64,000 nucleotides of DNA from Actinostola sp. cb2023 (GCA_033675265.1 JAUJYZ010001109.1:1-64000); one strand, 5' to 3'. Shown: positions 25,901-37,212, counted from the first letter of the stretch. Numbers and translations are program-made. The notes: generated by a model not told the origin, from the sequence alone.

Positions 25901-28900
25901 ACACAGCACAGAGCACTGCACAGAGCAATGCACAGAGCACAGCAATGCACAGCCACAGAGCACAGCCACACAGCACAGCCACACAGCACAGCCACATAGC
26001 ACAGAGCACAGCCACACAGCACAGCCACACAGCACAGCCACAGAGCACAGCCACACAGCACAGCCACAGAGCACAGAGCACAGCACAGCCACACAGCACA
26101 GAGCACAGCCACAGAGCACAGCCACACAGCCACAGAGCACAGCCACAGAGCACAGCCACAGAGCACAGCCACACAGCACAGCCACACAGCACAGCCACAG
26201 AGCACAGCCACAGAGCACAGCCACACAGCACACAGCCACACAGCACAGCCACACAGCACAGCCACACAGCACAGCCACACAGCACAGCCACAGCACAGCA
26301 CAGCCACAGAGCACAGCCACAGAGCACAGCCACACAGCACAGCCACACAGCACAGCCACAGAGCACAGCCACACAGCACAGCCACACAGCCACAGAGCAC
26401 AGCCACAGAGCACAGCCACACAGCACAGCACACACAGCACAGCCACACAGCACAGCCACAGAGCACAGCCACACAGCACAGCCACAGCACAGCACAGCCA
26501 CAGAGCACAGCCACACAGCACAGCACAGAGCACAGAGCACAGCCACACAGCCACACAGCACAGCCACAGAGCACAGCCACAGAGCACAGCCACAGAGCAC
26601 AGAGCACAGAGCACAGAGCACAGAGCACAGAGCACAGCCACAGAGCACAGCCACACAGCACAGCCACAGCACAGCCACACAGCACAGCACACACAGCCAC
26701 ACAGCACAGCCACACAGCACAGCCACACAGCACAGCCACACAGCACAGCCACACAGCACAGCCACACAGCACAGCCACACAGCACAGCCACAGAGCACAG
26801 CCACAGAGCACAGAGCACAGAGCACAGCCACACAGCACAGCACCACACAGCACAGCCACACAGCACAGCCACAGCACAGCCACAGAGCACAGCCACAGAG
26901 CACAGAGCACAGAGCACAGAGCACAGAGCACAGAGCACAGAGCACAGAGCACAGAGCACAGCACACAGCACAGCCACACAGCACAGCACAGCCACAGAGC
27001 ACAGCCACAGAGCACAGCCACACAGCACAGCCACACAGCACAGCCACACAGCACAGCCACACAGCACAGCCACACAGCACAGCACACAGCACAGCCACAC
27101 AGCACAGCCACACAGCACAGCCACACAGCACAGCCACAGAGCACAGCCACAGAGCACAGCCACAGAGCACAGCCACACAGCACAGCCACACAGCACAGCC
27201 ACACAGCACAGCCACACAGCACAGCCACACAGCACAGCCACACAGCACAGCCACACAGCACAGCCACACAGCACAGCCACACAGCACAGCCACACAGCAC
27301 AGCCACACAGCACAGCCACACAGCACAGCCACAGAGCACAGCCACAGAGCACAGCCACAGAGCACAGCCACACAGCACAGCCACAGAGCACAGCCACAGA
27401 GCACAGCCACACAGCACAGCCACACAGCACAGCACAGCCACACAGCACAGCCACAGCACAGCACAGCACACACAGCACAGCCACACAGCACAGCCACAGA
27501 GCACAGCCACACAGCACAGAGCACAGCACACACACAGCACAGCCACAGAGCACAGCCACACAGCACAGAGCACAGCACAGCACAGAGCACAGCCACACAG
27601 CACAGCCACACAGCACAGCCACACAGCACAGCCACACAGCACAGCACAGCACAGCACAGCCACACAGCACAGCCACACAGCACAGCCACAGAGCACAGCC
27701 ACACAGCACAGCCACACAGCACAGCCACACAGCACAGCCACACAGCACACAGCACAGAGCACAGCCACACAGCACAGCCACAGAGCACAGCCACAGAGCA
27801 CAGCCACAGAGCACAGCCACAGAGCACAGCCGCACAGCACAGCCACACAGCACAGCCACACAGCACAGCCACACAGCACAGCCACACAGCACACACAGCA
27901 CAGCCACACAGCACAGCCACACAGCACAGCCACACAGCACAGCCACAGCACAGCCACACAGCACAGCCACACAGCACAGCCACACAGCACAGCCACACAG
28001 CACAGCCACAGAGCACAGAGCACAGCCACAGGCACACAGCCACAGCCACACAGCACAGCCACAGAGCACAGCCACAGAGCACAGCCACACAGCACAGCCA
28101 CAGAGCACAGCCACACAGCACAGCCACAGAGCACAGCCACAGAGCACAGCCACAGAGCACAGCACAGCCACAGAGCACAGCCACAGAGCACAGCCACACA
28201 GCACAGCCACAGCACAGCCACAGAGCACAGCCACAGAGCACAGCCACAGAGCACAGCCACAGAGCACAGCCACAGAGCACAGCCACAGAGCACAGCCACA
28301 GAGCACAGCCACAGAGCACAGCCACAGAGCACAGCCACAGAGCACAGCCACAGAGCACAGCCACAGAGCACAGCCACAGAGCACAGCCACAGAGCACAGC
28401 CACAGAGCACAGCCACAGAGCACAGCCACAGAGCACAGCCACACAGCACAGCCACACAGCACAGCCACACAGCACAGCACACAGCACAGCACAGCACACA
28501 CAGCACAGCCACACAGCACACACAGCACAGCCACAGAGCACAGAGCACAGAGCACAGCCACAGCACAGCACAGTACAGAGCACAGCACAGCACAGTACAG
28601 CACAGCACAGCACAGCACAGCACAGCACAGTACAGAGCACAGCCACAGAGCACAGAGCACAGCCACAGCACAGCACAGTTCTGCACCGCACACAGCCACA
28701 GAGCACAGCAATGCACAGTACAGCACAGTACAGAGCACAGCACAGTACAGCACAGCCACACAGCACGGCCACAGAGCACAGCCACAGAGCACAGCACAGT
28801 ACAGAGCACAGCCACAGAGCACAGCCACAGCACAGCACAGTTCTGCACCGCACACAGCCACAGAGCACAGCAATGCACAGTACAGAGCACAGCACAGAAC

Positions 28901-31900
28901 AGTACAGAGAACTGCACAGCACAACACAGAGCACAGCACAACACAGAGCACAGCACAGCACATTATAGAATAACTATGATATAACGCACGCTCTGATTGG
29001 CGAAAGGATGCGTATTCCGCATGCCGCATGCTTTATGAGAGCACACAGCACGCCCGTGCAGATATTCAAACATTTTTGTAACGAACAAAATTGAAAATTT
29101 GCCTTAAAATCATAATTGTATTTTATAAAAGAAATAGAAAACTTGCCCGCTGTGCTATGTGCAGATTTATAGCACTTGTGGACTGATCAGAACACTCGAG
29201 AAGTGTTGAGAAGCACTCCGCTACACGTCGTGCTTCTCTTAACACTTCTCTCATGTTCTGATCAGTCCCGAGTGCTATAAATCTGCACATAGCACGCGCG
29301 CTCGTTTTCTATTTCTTCAGCAATGCACAGTACAGTACAAAGCACTACATAGCACAGTTCTGCACCGCACACAGCTACAGAGCACAGCACAGAGCTCTGC
29401 ACAAAACAGAGCACAGCAATGCACAGTACGGTACAGCACAGTACAGAGCACAGCACAGCACAGTACATAGAACTGCACAGCACAACACAGAGCACAGTAC
29501 AGAGCACTGCACAGCACAACACAGAGCACAGCAATGCACAGTACTGTACAGCACAGTACAGAGCACAGTACAGAGCACAGCACAGTACAGCACAGTACAG
29601 AGTACTGCAGAGCACAGTACTGCACAGAACAGCAATGCACAGCACAGTACTGCACAGAGCACAGCAATGCACAGAGCACAGCAATGCACAGAGCACAGCA
29701 ATGCACAGAGCACAGCAATGCACAGAGCACAGCAATGCACAGTACAGCATAGTACAGAGCACAGCAATGCACAGTACAGCAGAGCACAGCACAGAGCACA
29801 GCACAGTGTACTGCACAGAGCACAGCAATGCACAGCACAGAGCACAGCACAGTGTACTGCACAGAGCACAGCAATGCATTGAGTACAGCCGTGTACTGCA
29901 CAGAGCACAGCAATGCACAGAGCACAGCACAGTACTGCACAGAGCACAGCAATGCACAGAGCACAGCAATGCACAGAACACAGCACAGAGCACAGCACAG
30001 TGTACTGCACAGAGCACAGCAATGCACAGAGCACAGCACAGTGTACTGCACAGATCACAGCAATGCACAGAGCACAGTACTGCATTGAGCACAACAATGC
30101 ACAGAGCACAGCAATGCACAGAGCACAGCAATGCACAGAACAGAGCACAGCACAGTGTACTGTACAGAGCACAGCAATGCACAGAGCACAGCACAGTGTA
30201 CTGCACAGAGCACAGCAATGCACAGAGCACAGCACAGTACTGCACAGAGCACAGCAATGCACAGAGCACAGCACAGCACAGTTTACTGCACAGAGCACAG
30301 CAATGCACAGAACACAGAGCACAGCACAGTGTACTGCACAGAGCACAGTAATGCACAGAGCACAGCACAGTACTGCACAGAGCACAGCAATGCACAGTAC
30401 AGCACAGTACTGCACAGAGCACTGAAAAGAGCACTGCACAGAGCACAGCAATGCACAGCACAGTACAGAGCACAACAGAGCACTGCACAATACAGAGCAC
30501 AGCACAGTACAGAGCACTGCACAGTACAGAGCACAGCACAGTACAGAGCACAGCACAGTACAGAGCACAGCAATGCACAGCACAGCACAGTACTGCACAG
30601 AGCACAGTACTGTACAGCACAGACACACAGCATAGCACAGTACTGAACAGAGCACAGGGCACAGTACAGTACTGTACAGCGCACAGACACACAGCACAGC
30701 CACACAGCACAGTACTGAACAGAGCGCAGAGCACAGCACAGTACAGAGCGCTGCACAGAACAGAGCACAGCATAGTACAGAGCACAGCACAGTAAAGAGC
30801 GCTGCACAGTACAGAGCACAGCATAGTACAGAGCACAGTTCTGCACCGCACAGCAACAGAGCACAACACAGCACAGTACAGAGCTCAGCTCAGCTCAGCA
30901 CAGCACAGCACAGCACAGCACAGCACAGCACAGCACAGCACAGCACAGCACAGCACAGCACAGCACAGCACAGCACAGCACAGCACAGCACAGCACAGCA
31001 CAGCACAGCACAGCACAGCACAGCACAGCACAGCACAGCACAGCACAGCACAGCACAGCACAGCACAGCACAGCACAGCAGAGCACAGCAGAGCACAGCA
31101 GAGCACAGCAGAGCACAGCAGAGCACAGCAGAGCACAGCAGAGCACAGCACACAGCACAGCACAGCAGAGCACAGCAGAGCACAGCAGAGCACAGCAGAG
31201 CACAGCAGAGCACAGAGCACAGCAGCACAGCAGAGCACAGCAGAGCACAGCAGCACACAGAGCACACACACAAACACAGAGCACAACACAGAGCACAGAG
31301 CAGAGCAGAGTACTGCACAGCACAGAGCACAACACAGAACATATATAACACAGAGCACAGCACAGCACAGAGTACTGCAGAGCATAGCACAGTACATATC
31401 ACAGCACAACACAGCACAGTACTACACAGCTCAGAGCACAGCACAGCACAGAGCTCAACACAGAGCACAGCAATGCACAGAGCACAGCGCAAGACAGCAC
31501 ACAGCACATCACAGCAGCACAGAGCACAGCAGAGCACAACAGAGCACAACACAGAGCACAGCACAGAGCACAGCGCAACACAGCACAGAGCACATCACAG
31601 CCGCACAGAGCACAACAAAGCACAACACAGCAGAGCATAGCACAGCACAACACAGAGCACAACACATCGAAGCACAGAGCACAGTACAGCACAACACAGA
31701 GCACAGTACAACACAGAGCACAGCACAACACAGCGAAGCATAGTACAGTACAGCACAACAACACAGCGGAGCGCAACACAGAGTACAGCACTGCACAGAA
31801 TACAACGCAGCACAGCACAGCACAGCATAGAGCACAGCATTGCACTGCACAATACAGAGCACAGCACTGCACAGAGCACAGCACAGCACAGTACTGCATC

Positions 31901-34224
31901 GCACAGAATACAGAGCACAGTACTGCACTCGGCACTGCACAACACAACACAACACAGAGTACTGCACTGCACAGAGCACAGCACAGTACTGCATCACACA
32001 GAATACAGAGCACAGTACTGCACAGCATAGAACACTGCACAGCACAGCATATTGTGCATTGTAGCATAGTCTAGCCCTGCATAGCCCAACACAGTAAAGC
32101 ATGGAATGGCATAGAATGCTTGTCTATGTCTACCTTCACTATTTATGTTGACATATTATATTATATATGTATACATATATATCCGTTTTCCAATGCAGAA
32201 AATGCTCTGACTGTTCTTTATATGCCCTTGTAATTATTGCAGACTCCAATGGCCAGCTACAGCTTCACCCAAAACATGCTGTTGATTGGATCAACAATGA
32301 CACCTTGAAGTGTGTTCTTCAATGTTTTGAACGAAAGTTCCAAGAGAATACTTCCGGTGGGCATGCTTTTATCCAAAGATGCTGGAATTCTAAACTGGGG
32401 AATCCAGGTGTCAAGCCATCTAGTTCCGTTTGTGATATTCTACTGTGTTCGCCACAGATCCCTCTAATGCTGATCACCCTCATTGATTCACCTACAAGCA
32501 TGTCAGATGAGGTGTGTACGTATAACAGAAAGTTAGCAACGATGCTAAAAAAGGAACTGGCACAAGAAGCAGGATGCTTGGAAGAGTTTCTTGTCAAACC
32601 GATTGTGATTAGTGGTAAAGATGTCAAGTGGGAAGATATGGTGTCAACCCCTGCAGTTTATCCACCTGACTACACGATGTCACAAGACAAGTATGGCAAA
32701 ATACTTGAGGCGTTGGCACTAGTGCTGACCAGAATGAATTCTACAGTTACATATGAGGCTGGTCAAAAGCATTTCACAGTTTTAACCAGACAGCAATATG
32801 AGCTGCTCGATAATTGGTACGGAACTGCTGAAAGAGTTCAAATAACTGGTCTTCCTGGCACTGGCAAGACGTTGACAGCACTGGAGAGAATCAGTCGGCT
32901 CCGTGAAGGAGGATGTTCCCCAGGGGAAATCCTCTTTATATGTTCCAATAAACCTCTAGCAGCTAAAGTGAGGTAGGTTTTTAAACATGTACTATTATCA
33001 TCCATGCATGCTTCAGGCCTGAAGCTAGGATAACCAAAAAAAATCAACCAGTTGTTCCCAAATAACCTCTTGTGCACCTAATAATTTATTTATTAATTAG
33101 TAATATATGATTTCATCTGGATTTTTGCTTTGAACATTTGTGTACAGGTTAAATATATTTGCATCCCAAGGGCTGATATCTGTACAAAAAAATAGAAAAA
33201 TGCAAAAATGCATACAAAAATGTGATTAATCACATCTACATTGTTAGGTCAGCCATTGTTCAAATCAAATTGCTCAGCCTCTATACAATATAATTTTGAA
33301 GACTTTAAATTTAATTTTAGTGATAGGAAAATGGCCCACGATGGCAAGCCTTTGTGCAAGGTTAGGAACTATCACCAATTCATCAAGTATTGTCTCCGCA
33401 ATCCCCATGGCCATTCAGAAGGATTTCAAGATGTCAAGCACATCTTAGCAGATGAGGTTCACAGCTTCAAAGAACTTCCCCAAACTGATGCTCCAAGCGA
33501 TTGGTGGAAACGCCTCCTAAGACTTTGTGACAATGATGAGTCAACCTTTTGGGTCTTTTTTGACATTTCACAAAGAATTGTAAAGGAGCCAACGGTCAGG
33601 ATACCACGTGGATTTGTTCGTTGTGTACTTAACACTGTAATTCGCACTACAGGTGAAATATATAAGTTCTATCAACGCTATCTGGATCCAGAAAGCGCCC
33701 GCTCAGTCCAACTTGGTCATGACTTGCAAGGGACAAAGCCACGAATCATAGTACCAGAGGAATCCACTAGTGTTGGCAACTTAGAAAGGCAATTGGTTAA
33801 TGTTCTCCTTCATGTACTGTACAGCCTTGTAGTTTCCGAAGGCTACTCTCCTAATTGCATTACTGTCCTTTGTGCTGATGAAAACCACAGGGAAAATTAT
33901 CAGGAAATGTTTAGTAAACGTGCTCGACATTGTAGAGTTAGAAATGGAGAAGAGATTAAGAAGTCAGGCATAACTTTTGATACCATACGACGATATGCTG
34001 GTGAGGATAATGGCATTGTGATAGGATTCTGTCCACAGTTAAAATCGCCTCATTTTCAAGACAACAAAGCCTTAATGGCTTCCCTGTGCAGCAGGGCAAA
34101 ATTGAAACTCATTCTGGTGTTTGACAAAATACAAACAGCCCGTTCATTCCTTGTGAAAGATGGAGAATGCGAGAAACTTCATGTTAGGAATCGCCAAGTA
34201 TATGACTTCACAACATCCCACTGA
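19933..34224 (+). CDS. Schlafen-like protein, six coding exons (gene extent)
   Basis: Joining 19933-19967, 20725-20820, 21655-22629, 22957-23052, 32243-32972 and 33321-34224 gives 944 codons plus stop with no phase conflict. The order is: low-complexity N-terminal linker; Schlafen core with a first lobe (ALKNSCGGVI) and an AlbA_2-type lobe (TEFKHF ... FANTEGG ... FGIKDD); linker; then a P-loop helicase-like domain with Walker A GLPGTGKT and Walker B ILADE. This is the layout of long (group III type) Schlafens, which bind or cleave tRNA and act on stressed replication and viral RNA in mammals; function here is inference. The true start is unresolved: no in-frame Met occurs before 21666, so either 5' exons were missed or translation begins there. 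Confidence 0.82.
20363..20513. mobile_element. hAT-like MITE, 151 bp, 5-bp target duplication
   Basis: Terminal repeats CAGGGCCGTAGCCACCAG and complement, flanked on both sides by ACTAT (20358-20362 and 20514-20518). CAGGG termini fit non-autonomous hAT elements. It sits in a Schlafen-gene intron. Confidence 0.75.
20725..20820 (+). CDS. Schlafen-like gene, low-complexity linker exon
   Basis: A 96-bp exon (2+31 codons+1) with acceptor TTTTTCATTTCAG and donor CCAG|GTACTT. The open frame is rich in Gly/Asn/Ala (RGNGNGNAQANGEE), so probably disordered. An alternative frame is also open here but hits a stop inside the next exon, which decides the frame. Confidence 0.55.
20943..21066. mobile_element. 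Small fold-back element in an intron
   Basis: TTCAAGAAAATAAGCTTCAT and the following CTACGCTATTTTTTTG are inverted at 21028-21066, around a loop of about 50 bp. Probably a short MITE. Confidence 0.65.
21655..22629 (+). CDS. Schlafen-like gene, Schlafen core (AlbA_2) exon
   Basis: A 975-bp exon (2+324 codons+1) between AAATTTAG and CCAG|GTATTT. The first part (DGIAEAIRATIALKNSCGG) resembles the N-terminal Schlafen lobe. The second has the AlbA_2 hallmarks: TTEFKHF near 22185-22205, ENVVAFANTEGG near 22250-22285 and LYFGIKDDRHVIG near 22290-22328. The Glu at about 22191 and the Asp of GIKDD lie where the acidic nuclease residues of mammalian Schlafens fall; that match is inference. Between the lobes is a Lys/Cys-rich stretch (CSCC). 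Met at 21666 is a possible start. Antisense frames over this exon are shadows. Confidence 0.88.
22957..23052 (+). CDS. Schlafen-like gene, linker exon before the giant intron
   Basis: A 96-bp exon (2+31 codons+1) with a strong acceptor (TTTTTCATTTTCAG) and donor CTAG|GTATCT. It reads EDLEKPRYEHRNCGRTVYKP onward, ending IDDILHYL. Its phase-1 exit matches only the acceptor at 32242/32243, not the earlier AG at about 32199. Confidence 0.75.
23073..23333. repeat. CACAG-type array, first block
   Basis: Degenerate CACAG/AGCACAG pentamer-based repeat at the 5' end of the 9.2-kb intron. The sense strand is almost free of T. Confidence 0.95.
23334..23776. mobile_element. hAT-like non-autonomous element inserted in the CACAG array
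   Basis: 443 bp of unrelated, T-rich sequence with terminal repeats CAGGGTTCCCACTGA and complement, bounded by GTACA on each side (23329-23333 and 23777-23781). It carries several GTCAGGGAATTT-like internal repeats. No coding capacity. Confidence 0.8.
23782..25940. repeat. CACAG array, higher-order block of about 0.5 kb
   Basis: A CACAG-based repeat with a larger super-unit. The landmark GACTTCTGCACAGCATAACA recurs at about 24210, 24724, 24966 and 25472, so spacings are about 514, 242 and 506 bp. A second landmark, TTCTGCACCGCACACAGCC, recurs at about 24010, 24526 and 25277. This implies segmental amplification on top of pentamer slippage. Long open frames on both strands are composition artefacts. 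Confidence 0.9.
25941..28560. repeat. 13-bp minisatellite with two alternating variants
   Basis: About 200 copies of a 13-bp unit in two forms differing by one base, ACAGAGCACAGCC and ACACAGCACAGCC, mixed in an irregular order. About 28210-28440 is nearly pure first form. Short (GAGCACA)-type interruptions occur, for example about 26595-26640 and 26890-26960. Confidence 0.93.
28561..28966. repeat. Mixed CACAG array
   Basis: Returns to pentamer-based CACAG/TACAG repeats, with two copies of the TTCTGCACCGCACACAGCC landmark (about 28679 and 28840). Confidence 0.9.
28967..29320. mobile_element. Fold-back insertion splitting the CACAG array
   Basis: Non-array sequence starting near a GATTGGCG motif (28995). 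From about 29131 it has a long hairpin: GAAATAGAAAAC ... TGCTATGTGCAGATTTATAG pairs with CTATAAATCTGCACATAGCA ... TTTTCTATTTC. Array sequence resumes immediately after. Confidence 0.7.
29321..30897. repeat. CACAG array, second large block
   Basis: CACAGAGCACAGCAATG-type units with repeated GTGTACTGCACAGAGCACAG landmarks (for example 29808, 29852, 30000, 30042). Long frames on both strands are composition artefacts. Confidence 0.93.
30898..31080. repeat. Perfect (CAGCA)n, about 36 copies
   Basis: An uninterrupted pentamer tract, the purest part of the whole array. Probably the most unstable part of the locus and prone to assembly length error. Confidence 0.97.
31081..32092. repeat. GAGCACAGCA and decaying CACAG repeats
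   Basis: A GAGCACAGCA decamer run (31081-31150 and 31165-31255) grades into progressively more substituted CACAG repeats. These fade out before the exon at 32243. Confidence 0.92.
32243..32972 (+). CDS. Schlafen-like gene, linker and Walker A exon
   Basis: A 730-bp exon (2+242 codons+2). The acceptor TAATTATTGCAG at 32242 is chosen because it alone restores frame with the exon at 22957. It encodes the post-AlbA linker (LQLHPKHAVDWI onward) and the start of the helicase-like domain: LTRQQYELLDNW, then ITGLPGTGKTLTALE, whose P-loop GLPGTGKT is at 32848-32871. It ends PLAAKV at donor GTGAG|GTAGGT. The GxxGxGKT pattern and preceding LTxxQ match long Schlafens. Confidence 0.88.
32973..33320. other. 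Intron 5 of the Schlafen-like gene
   Basis: A 348-bp AT-rich intron, GT (32973) to AG (33320). Frames open into it from either side end at the splice sites by phase. Confidence 0.75.
33321..34224 (+). CDS. Schlafen-like gene, last exon with Walker B
   Basis: A 904-bp terminal exon (1+301 codons including stop TGA). The acceptor TTAATTTTAG at 33320 is the phase-2 match to the previous donor. It encodes VKHILADEVHSF (Walker B, DE near 33451-33456) and STFWVFFDISQ, the helicase sensor-like strand seen after Walker B in long Schlafens. Further on come ITVLCADE and LMASLCSRAKLKLILVF, which resemble the C-terminal helicase motifs. No intact alternative end is nearby. Confidence 0.88.
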
Positions 34225-34581
34225 TAAGACAGTGTACGGCCAGCTCCAGTATATCACTCCAAACTGTCAGTTTTTGTAAGTAAACTTGATACTGCTAATG
34301 GCATCGAGAGACATAAGAACTTATTCATCCCTAGAGCTGCATGGAAGACTTCTAAGTCTTAAAACTTCAACAATAATGACAATAGTTTGATGAATGAACT
34401 AGCTCTGACGCAGCTTGATATTATATTACAGGGTCCGCATAGCCTTTACTCGCATACAAACTAAACCACGGTATAGTCCGTCTGCGAATCAGTGCAGGAT
34501 TCCTTGTTCTGGACCCCCAGCATAGTAGCACGATTATATATAATAGTTTCTGATTGGCTATCGCCAATTTAATTGGTGTAG
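34225..34581. other. 3' flank of the Schlafen-like gene
   Basis: No coding signal and no clear polyadenylation signal close to the stop. A GATTGGC motif lies at 34552 next to the fold-back element. Confidence 0.5.
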
Positions 34582-34952
34582 CATAAATGGGCTTGTACCA
34601 ACTGCCACGTGACTTTTTAAATTTTCACCGAAGAAAATACCATAACTTGAAAGAGCATACTAAAATTAGTAAAAGTTGAAAATTTGAAAAGAATCAAGCA
34701 AATAAGAAAAAAGTTAACGGCTTTCAAAGTTTCCCGCTTTGACAAGGATTTGTATGGGTTTTCGCTTGGAAGGCAAGCTGTTGCCTTCCAACATACATTT
34801 CCATACAAAAAAGACAAAGTTTGAATGCCTGTAACTATTGCCCTATTTACTTATTTCCCTTCAAACTTTCCACTTTTACTAACTTTAGCATGCTCTTTCC
34901 AGTTATGATATTTTCGTTTGTCTGCGTGACAGGTGTTACACGCCCATTTATG
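34582..34952. mobile_element. Fold-back MITE, family A, copy 2
   Basis: The ends CATAAATGGGCTTGTACCAA and TGTTACACGCCCATTTATG, and the shared internal TAACTTGAAAGAGCATACTA arm, match the element at 17497. Confidence 0.75.
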
Positions 34953-36147
34953 TTTTTGGGCCAGTAGCATAAATTTATGTTTTGGGGCCAATTGCATGAA
35001 TTTATTAAATGGATCTTGAAACCATATCTTTTGTGTAATCTGTGTACATGTTAATAGTTGATTCATGAGTTGATTCATTTTGTACATTAACAAAGAGTTT
35101 GCACTTTGCACTTATCATGTATGCCAAATATGTGCAAATTCTTATGGATTGAAAATAAAAATCTAAGAAAATAAAAATGACTTTCAATTTTGTACAAAAT
35201 ATGATATGATAGATGTTGAATGGCTATTAAAAGGTGGAATGAACATTTTTATATGAATGTGGGAAAATAAAGTATTGATGAATAATGGGATACTACAAAA
35301 TGTACATTTCAACAATAAATGAAATTTACCAACAATGTGTATTATTTACATGGCAAGTCCAAAAATCTAAATTTAGAGACGTGATGATAATATCATTCTT
35401 ACGTGTGTCCTGATTGGTTGTGGTTCTCGCGCTATGTTTATTTTCAAAATGGTATCCACCTTTACTTTTAGCGGGCCCTGTATTATTTCATGTCAGGGGA
35501 AATTACTAAGTAATTGTCAGGGGAATAATAAAAACAGCGGATGTGGATAAAACTACCTGAAATGACTTTATCTATAAATAATACAACAAGATACAAAGCC
35601 ATTTTTCAGGACGTTTGTATATTTCTAATTTTTAGGTTCACTGCAGTACGTGTTTATTGCTTGGGCTGCCTGCGATTCTTCTTGCCTAGACTATGCAAAT
35701 ATAAAACAAGAAATATTGGTATATTGTTTATATACTAAAACAATTAGACAACTCGCCCTCGTTGTCTATGAGCTAAGATGAGCCAGGGACTCGTTAACAA
35801 TATATTCGAGACAATCTAGATAAACATAAAATATAGATGATAATTGAGAGCTAGCGAGTTAAGCGAAACTAATCTTGGGTTTCCTGTGTGTTAGCTATAA
35901 CGCGCGCGCTGATTGGTCAAAACACAGTTTTCATGATCTTTCGGAGCCTGCAGTATTTATGATCAGCGGTGGTAATAAGAACAAAACAAAATGGCCGCCG
36001 TCAAACGCGACATACGTTCTTCTTGGTTGCAAATGTACTTACACTCGGAAAAGAAAGCGAAAGCTTGACATGTTCATAGCGACTATTATCTACCCGCCGT
36101 GGTGTACGGGGGATGATGAAAGTTCGCCATGATAATGGTGCTTGAAC
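34953..36147. other. AT-rich spacer with isolated repeat ends
   Basis: No recognisable gene. Contains GATTGGT motifs near 35412 and 35911 and single ends of the CACAGG family (GCTTGGGCTGCCTG near 35660; GGGTTTCCTGTG near 35878). One open stretch of 85 codons (35875-36132) has no recognisable domain. Confidence 0.45.
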
Positions 36148-36264
36148 CACAGGCAGCCCAAGCAATTCCGTGGAGTGTTCGAACGTGGTTTACAGTGAAT
36201 GTATGGGGCGAAAAATACGTATTTTTTGGTACACTCCACAAATGTATTGCTTGGGCTGCCTGTG
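36148..36264. mobile_element. CACAGG-family element, 117 bp, 7-bp target duplication
   Basis: Terminal repeats CACAGGCAGCCCAAGCAAT and complement. Both sides carry CTTGAAC (36141-36147 and 36265-36271), exactly 7 bp. Inner arms also pair (GTGGAGTGTTC against ACACTCCAC). Confidence 0.85.
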
Positions 36265-36271
36265 CTTGAAC

Positions 36272-37212
36272 TGATAAACAAACGAATAGCTGGTCGTCTA
36301 CAGTACAGACTCTCTACACATCTCTTTCATCTACTGTTCAAGGTATTGAATTTATTAAATGGAGCAGAAGCCGTCAAAGTTCGTTCTACGCCGATGACGG
36401 TAAATACTTTATTTTACCTCACATCGACTGTTTCAAGTTGGACTAAAATATTACTTTGCATAAATCTTCTCCCTTAAGCTTAAATTCTTCAGTGTTGTAC
36501 GTAGTAATATTCAAAACTGGCTTTGGATTAAACGTGATGAAAAGGAAGATGTGTGTATTATCAAGCGAAATAAGTTCATTATCATTATTATTGTTATTAC
36601 GTTTTATCACTCGACAGAAGCCACGTGTCGCCAATTTGAAGCACAGGAAGCCCAAACATAAGTGAACTTTAAAAATCTCGTCATTTGCTGAAATGTAGAA
36701 TAAATGTTCACAGTTACATTTTGCAACTAATTCAACTCGCAGCACTTCACTTTCTATTAGAAACGACAAGTTAAATAGTACTATTTCACTGTTATATTGT
36801 TTGCACTCTACATAGTTTGATATCAATCAGCTATTAAAAGTCCTTTTTAAAATTTGACCAAGGAGTCAGTCCGAAGCTCAATTTCTCATACAAATCTTTG
36901 TAATTTTGAAGTTTATAACTTTTACATTTTCGTAGAACCGCTCTAAATTGTGTAGGTTTATTTTTGTTAGTACACTTATATTTTTCAAAACACGTTTATT
37001 CACATTACAGTAATGACAATGCTAAATACGGCTGTGCAGAAGAAAATCAAATCATTAATCGAGTACAGCAAATTTACAAAGCGCATCAAAGATTTGGATA
37101 GAAGCTTTGGATAGACACTCGCAATATGCTTGAAGAATTGGGATCCCTGTGGGAGTGTGGATTTCGAAAGCCGTGGCCAGAGTTTGTATGCGAGTTTGGT
37201 GGATTTTCGAGA
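36272..37212. other. Spacer without recognisable gene
   Basis: Contains a left-type CACAGG end near 36640 and a right-type GGGATCCCTGTG near 37141. Open stretches here (up to 127 codons on the - strand) show no domain or splice support. Confidence 0.45.

Noticed and set aside
23875..28956. Open frame of 1693 codons on the - strand, and frames of over 1000 codons on both strands
   Set aside because: The CACAG/TGTGC repeat cannot form stop codons in most frames, so several frames on both strands are open at once. The products are Cys/Leu/Ala/Val or His/Ser/Thr/Gln repeats with no domain.
29262..32102. Further long frames in the second CACAG block
   Set aside because: Same composition artefact; they overlap each other in up to five frames.
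32190..32242. Exon start at the AG near 32199
   Set aside because: Joining there from 23052 shifts frame into a stop; the acceptor at 32242 restores the frame.
36443..36826. 127-codon frame on the - strand
   Set aside because: No domain, no splice support and low-complexity Asn run.
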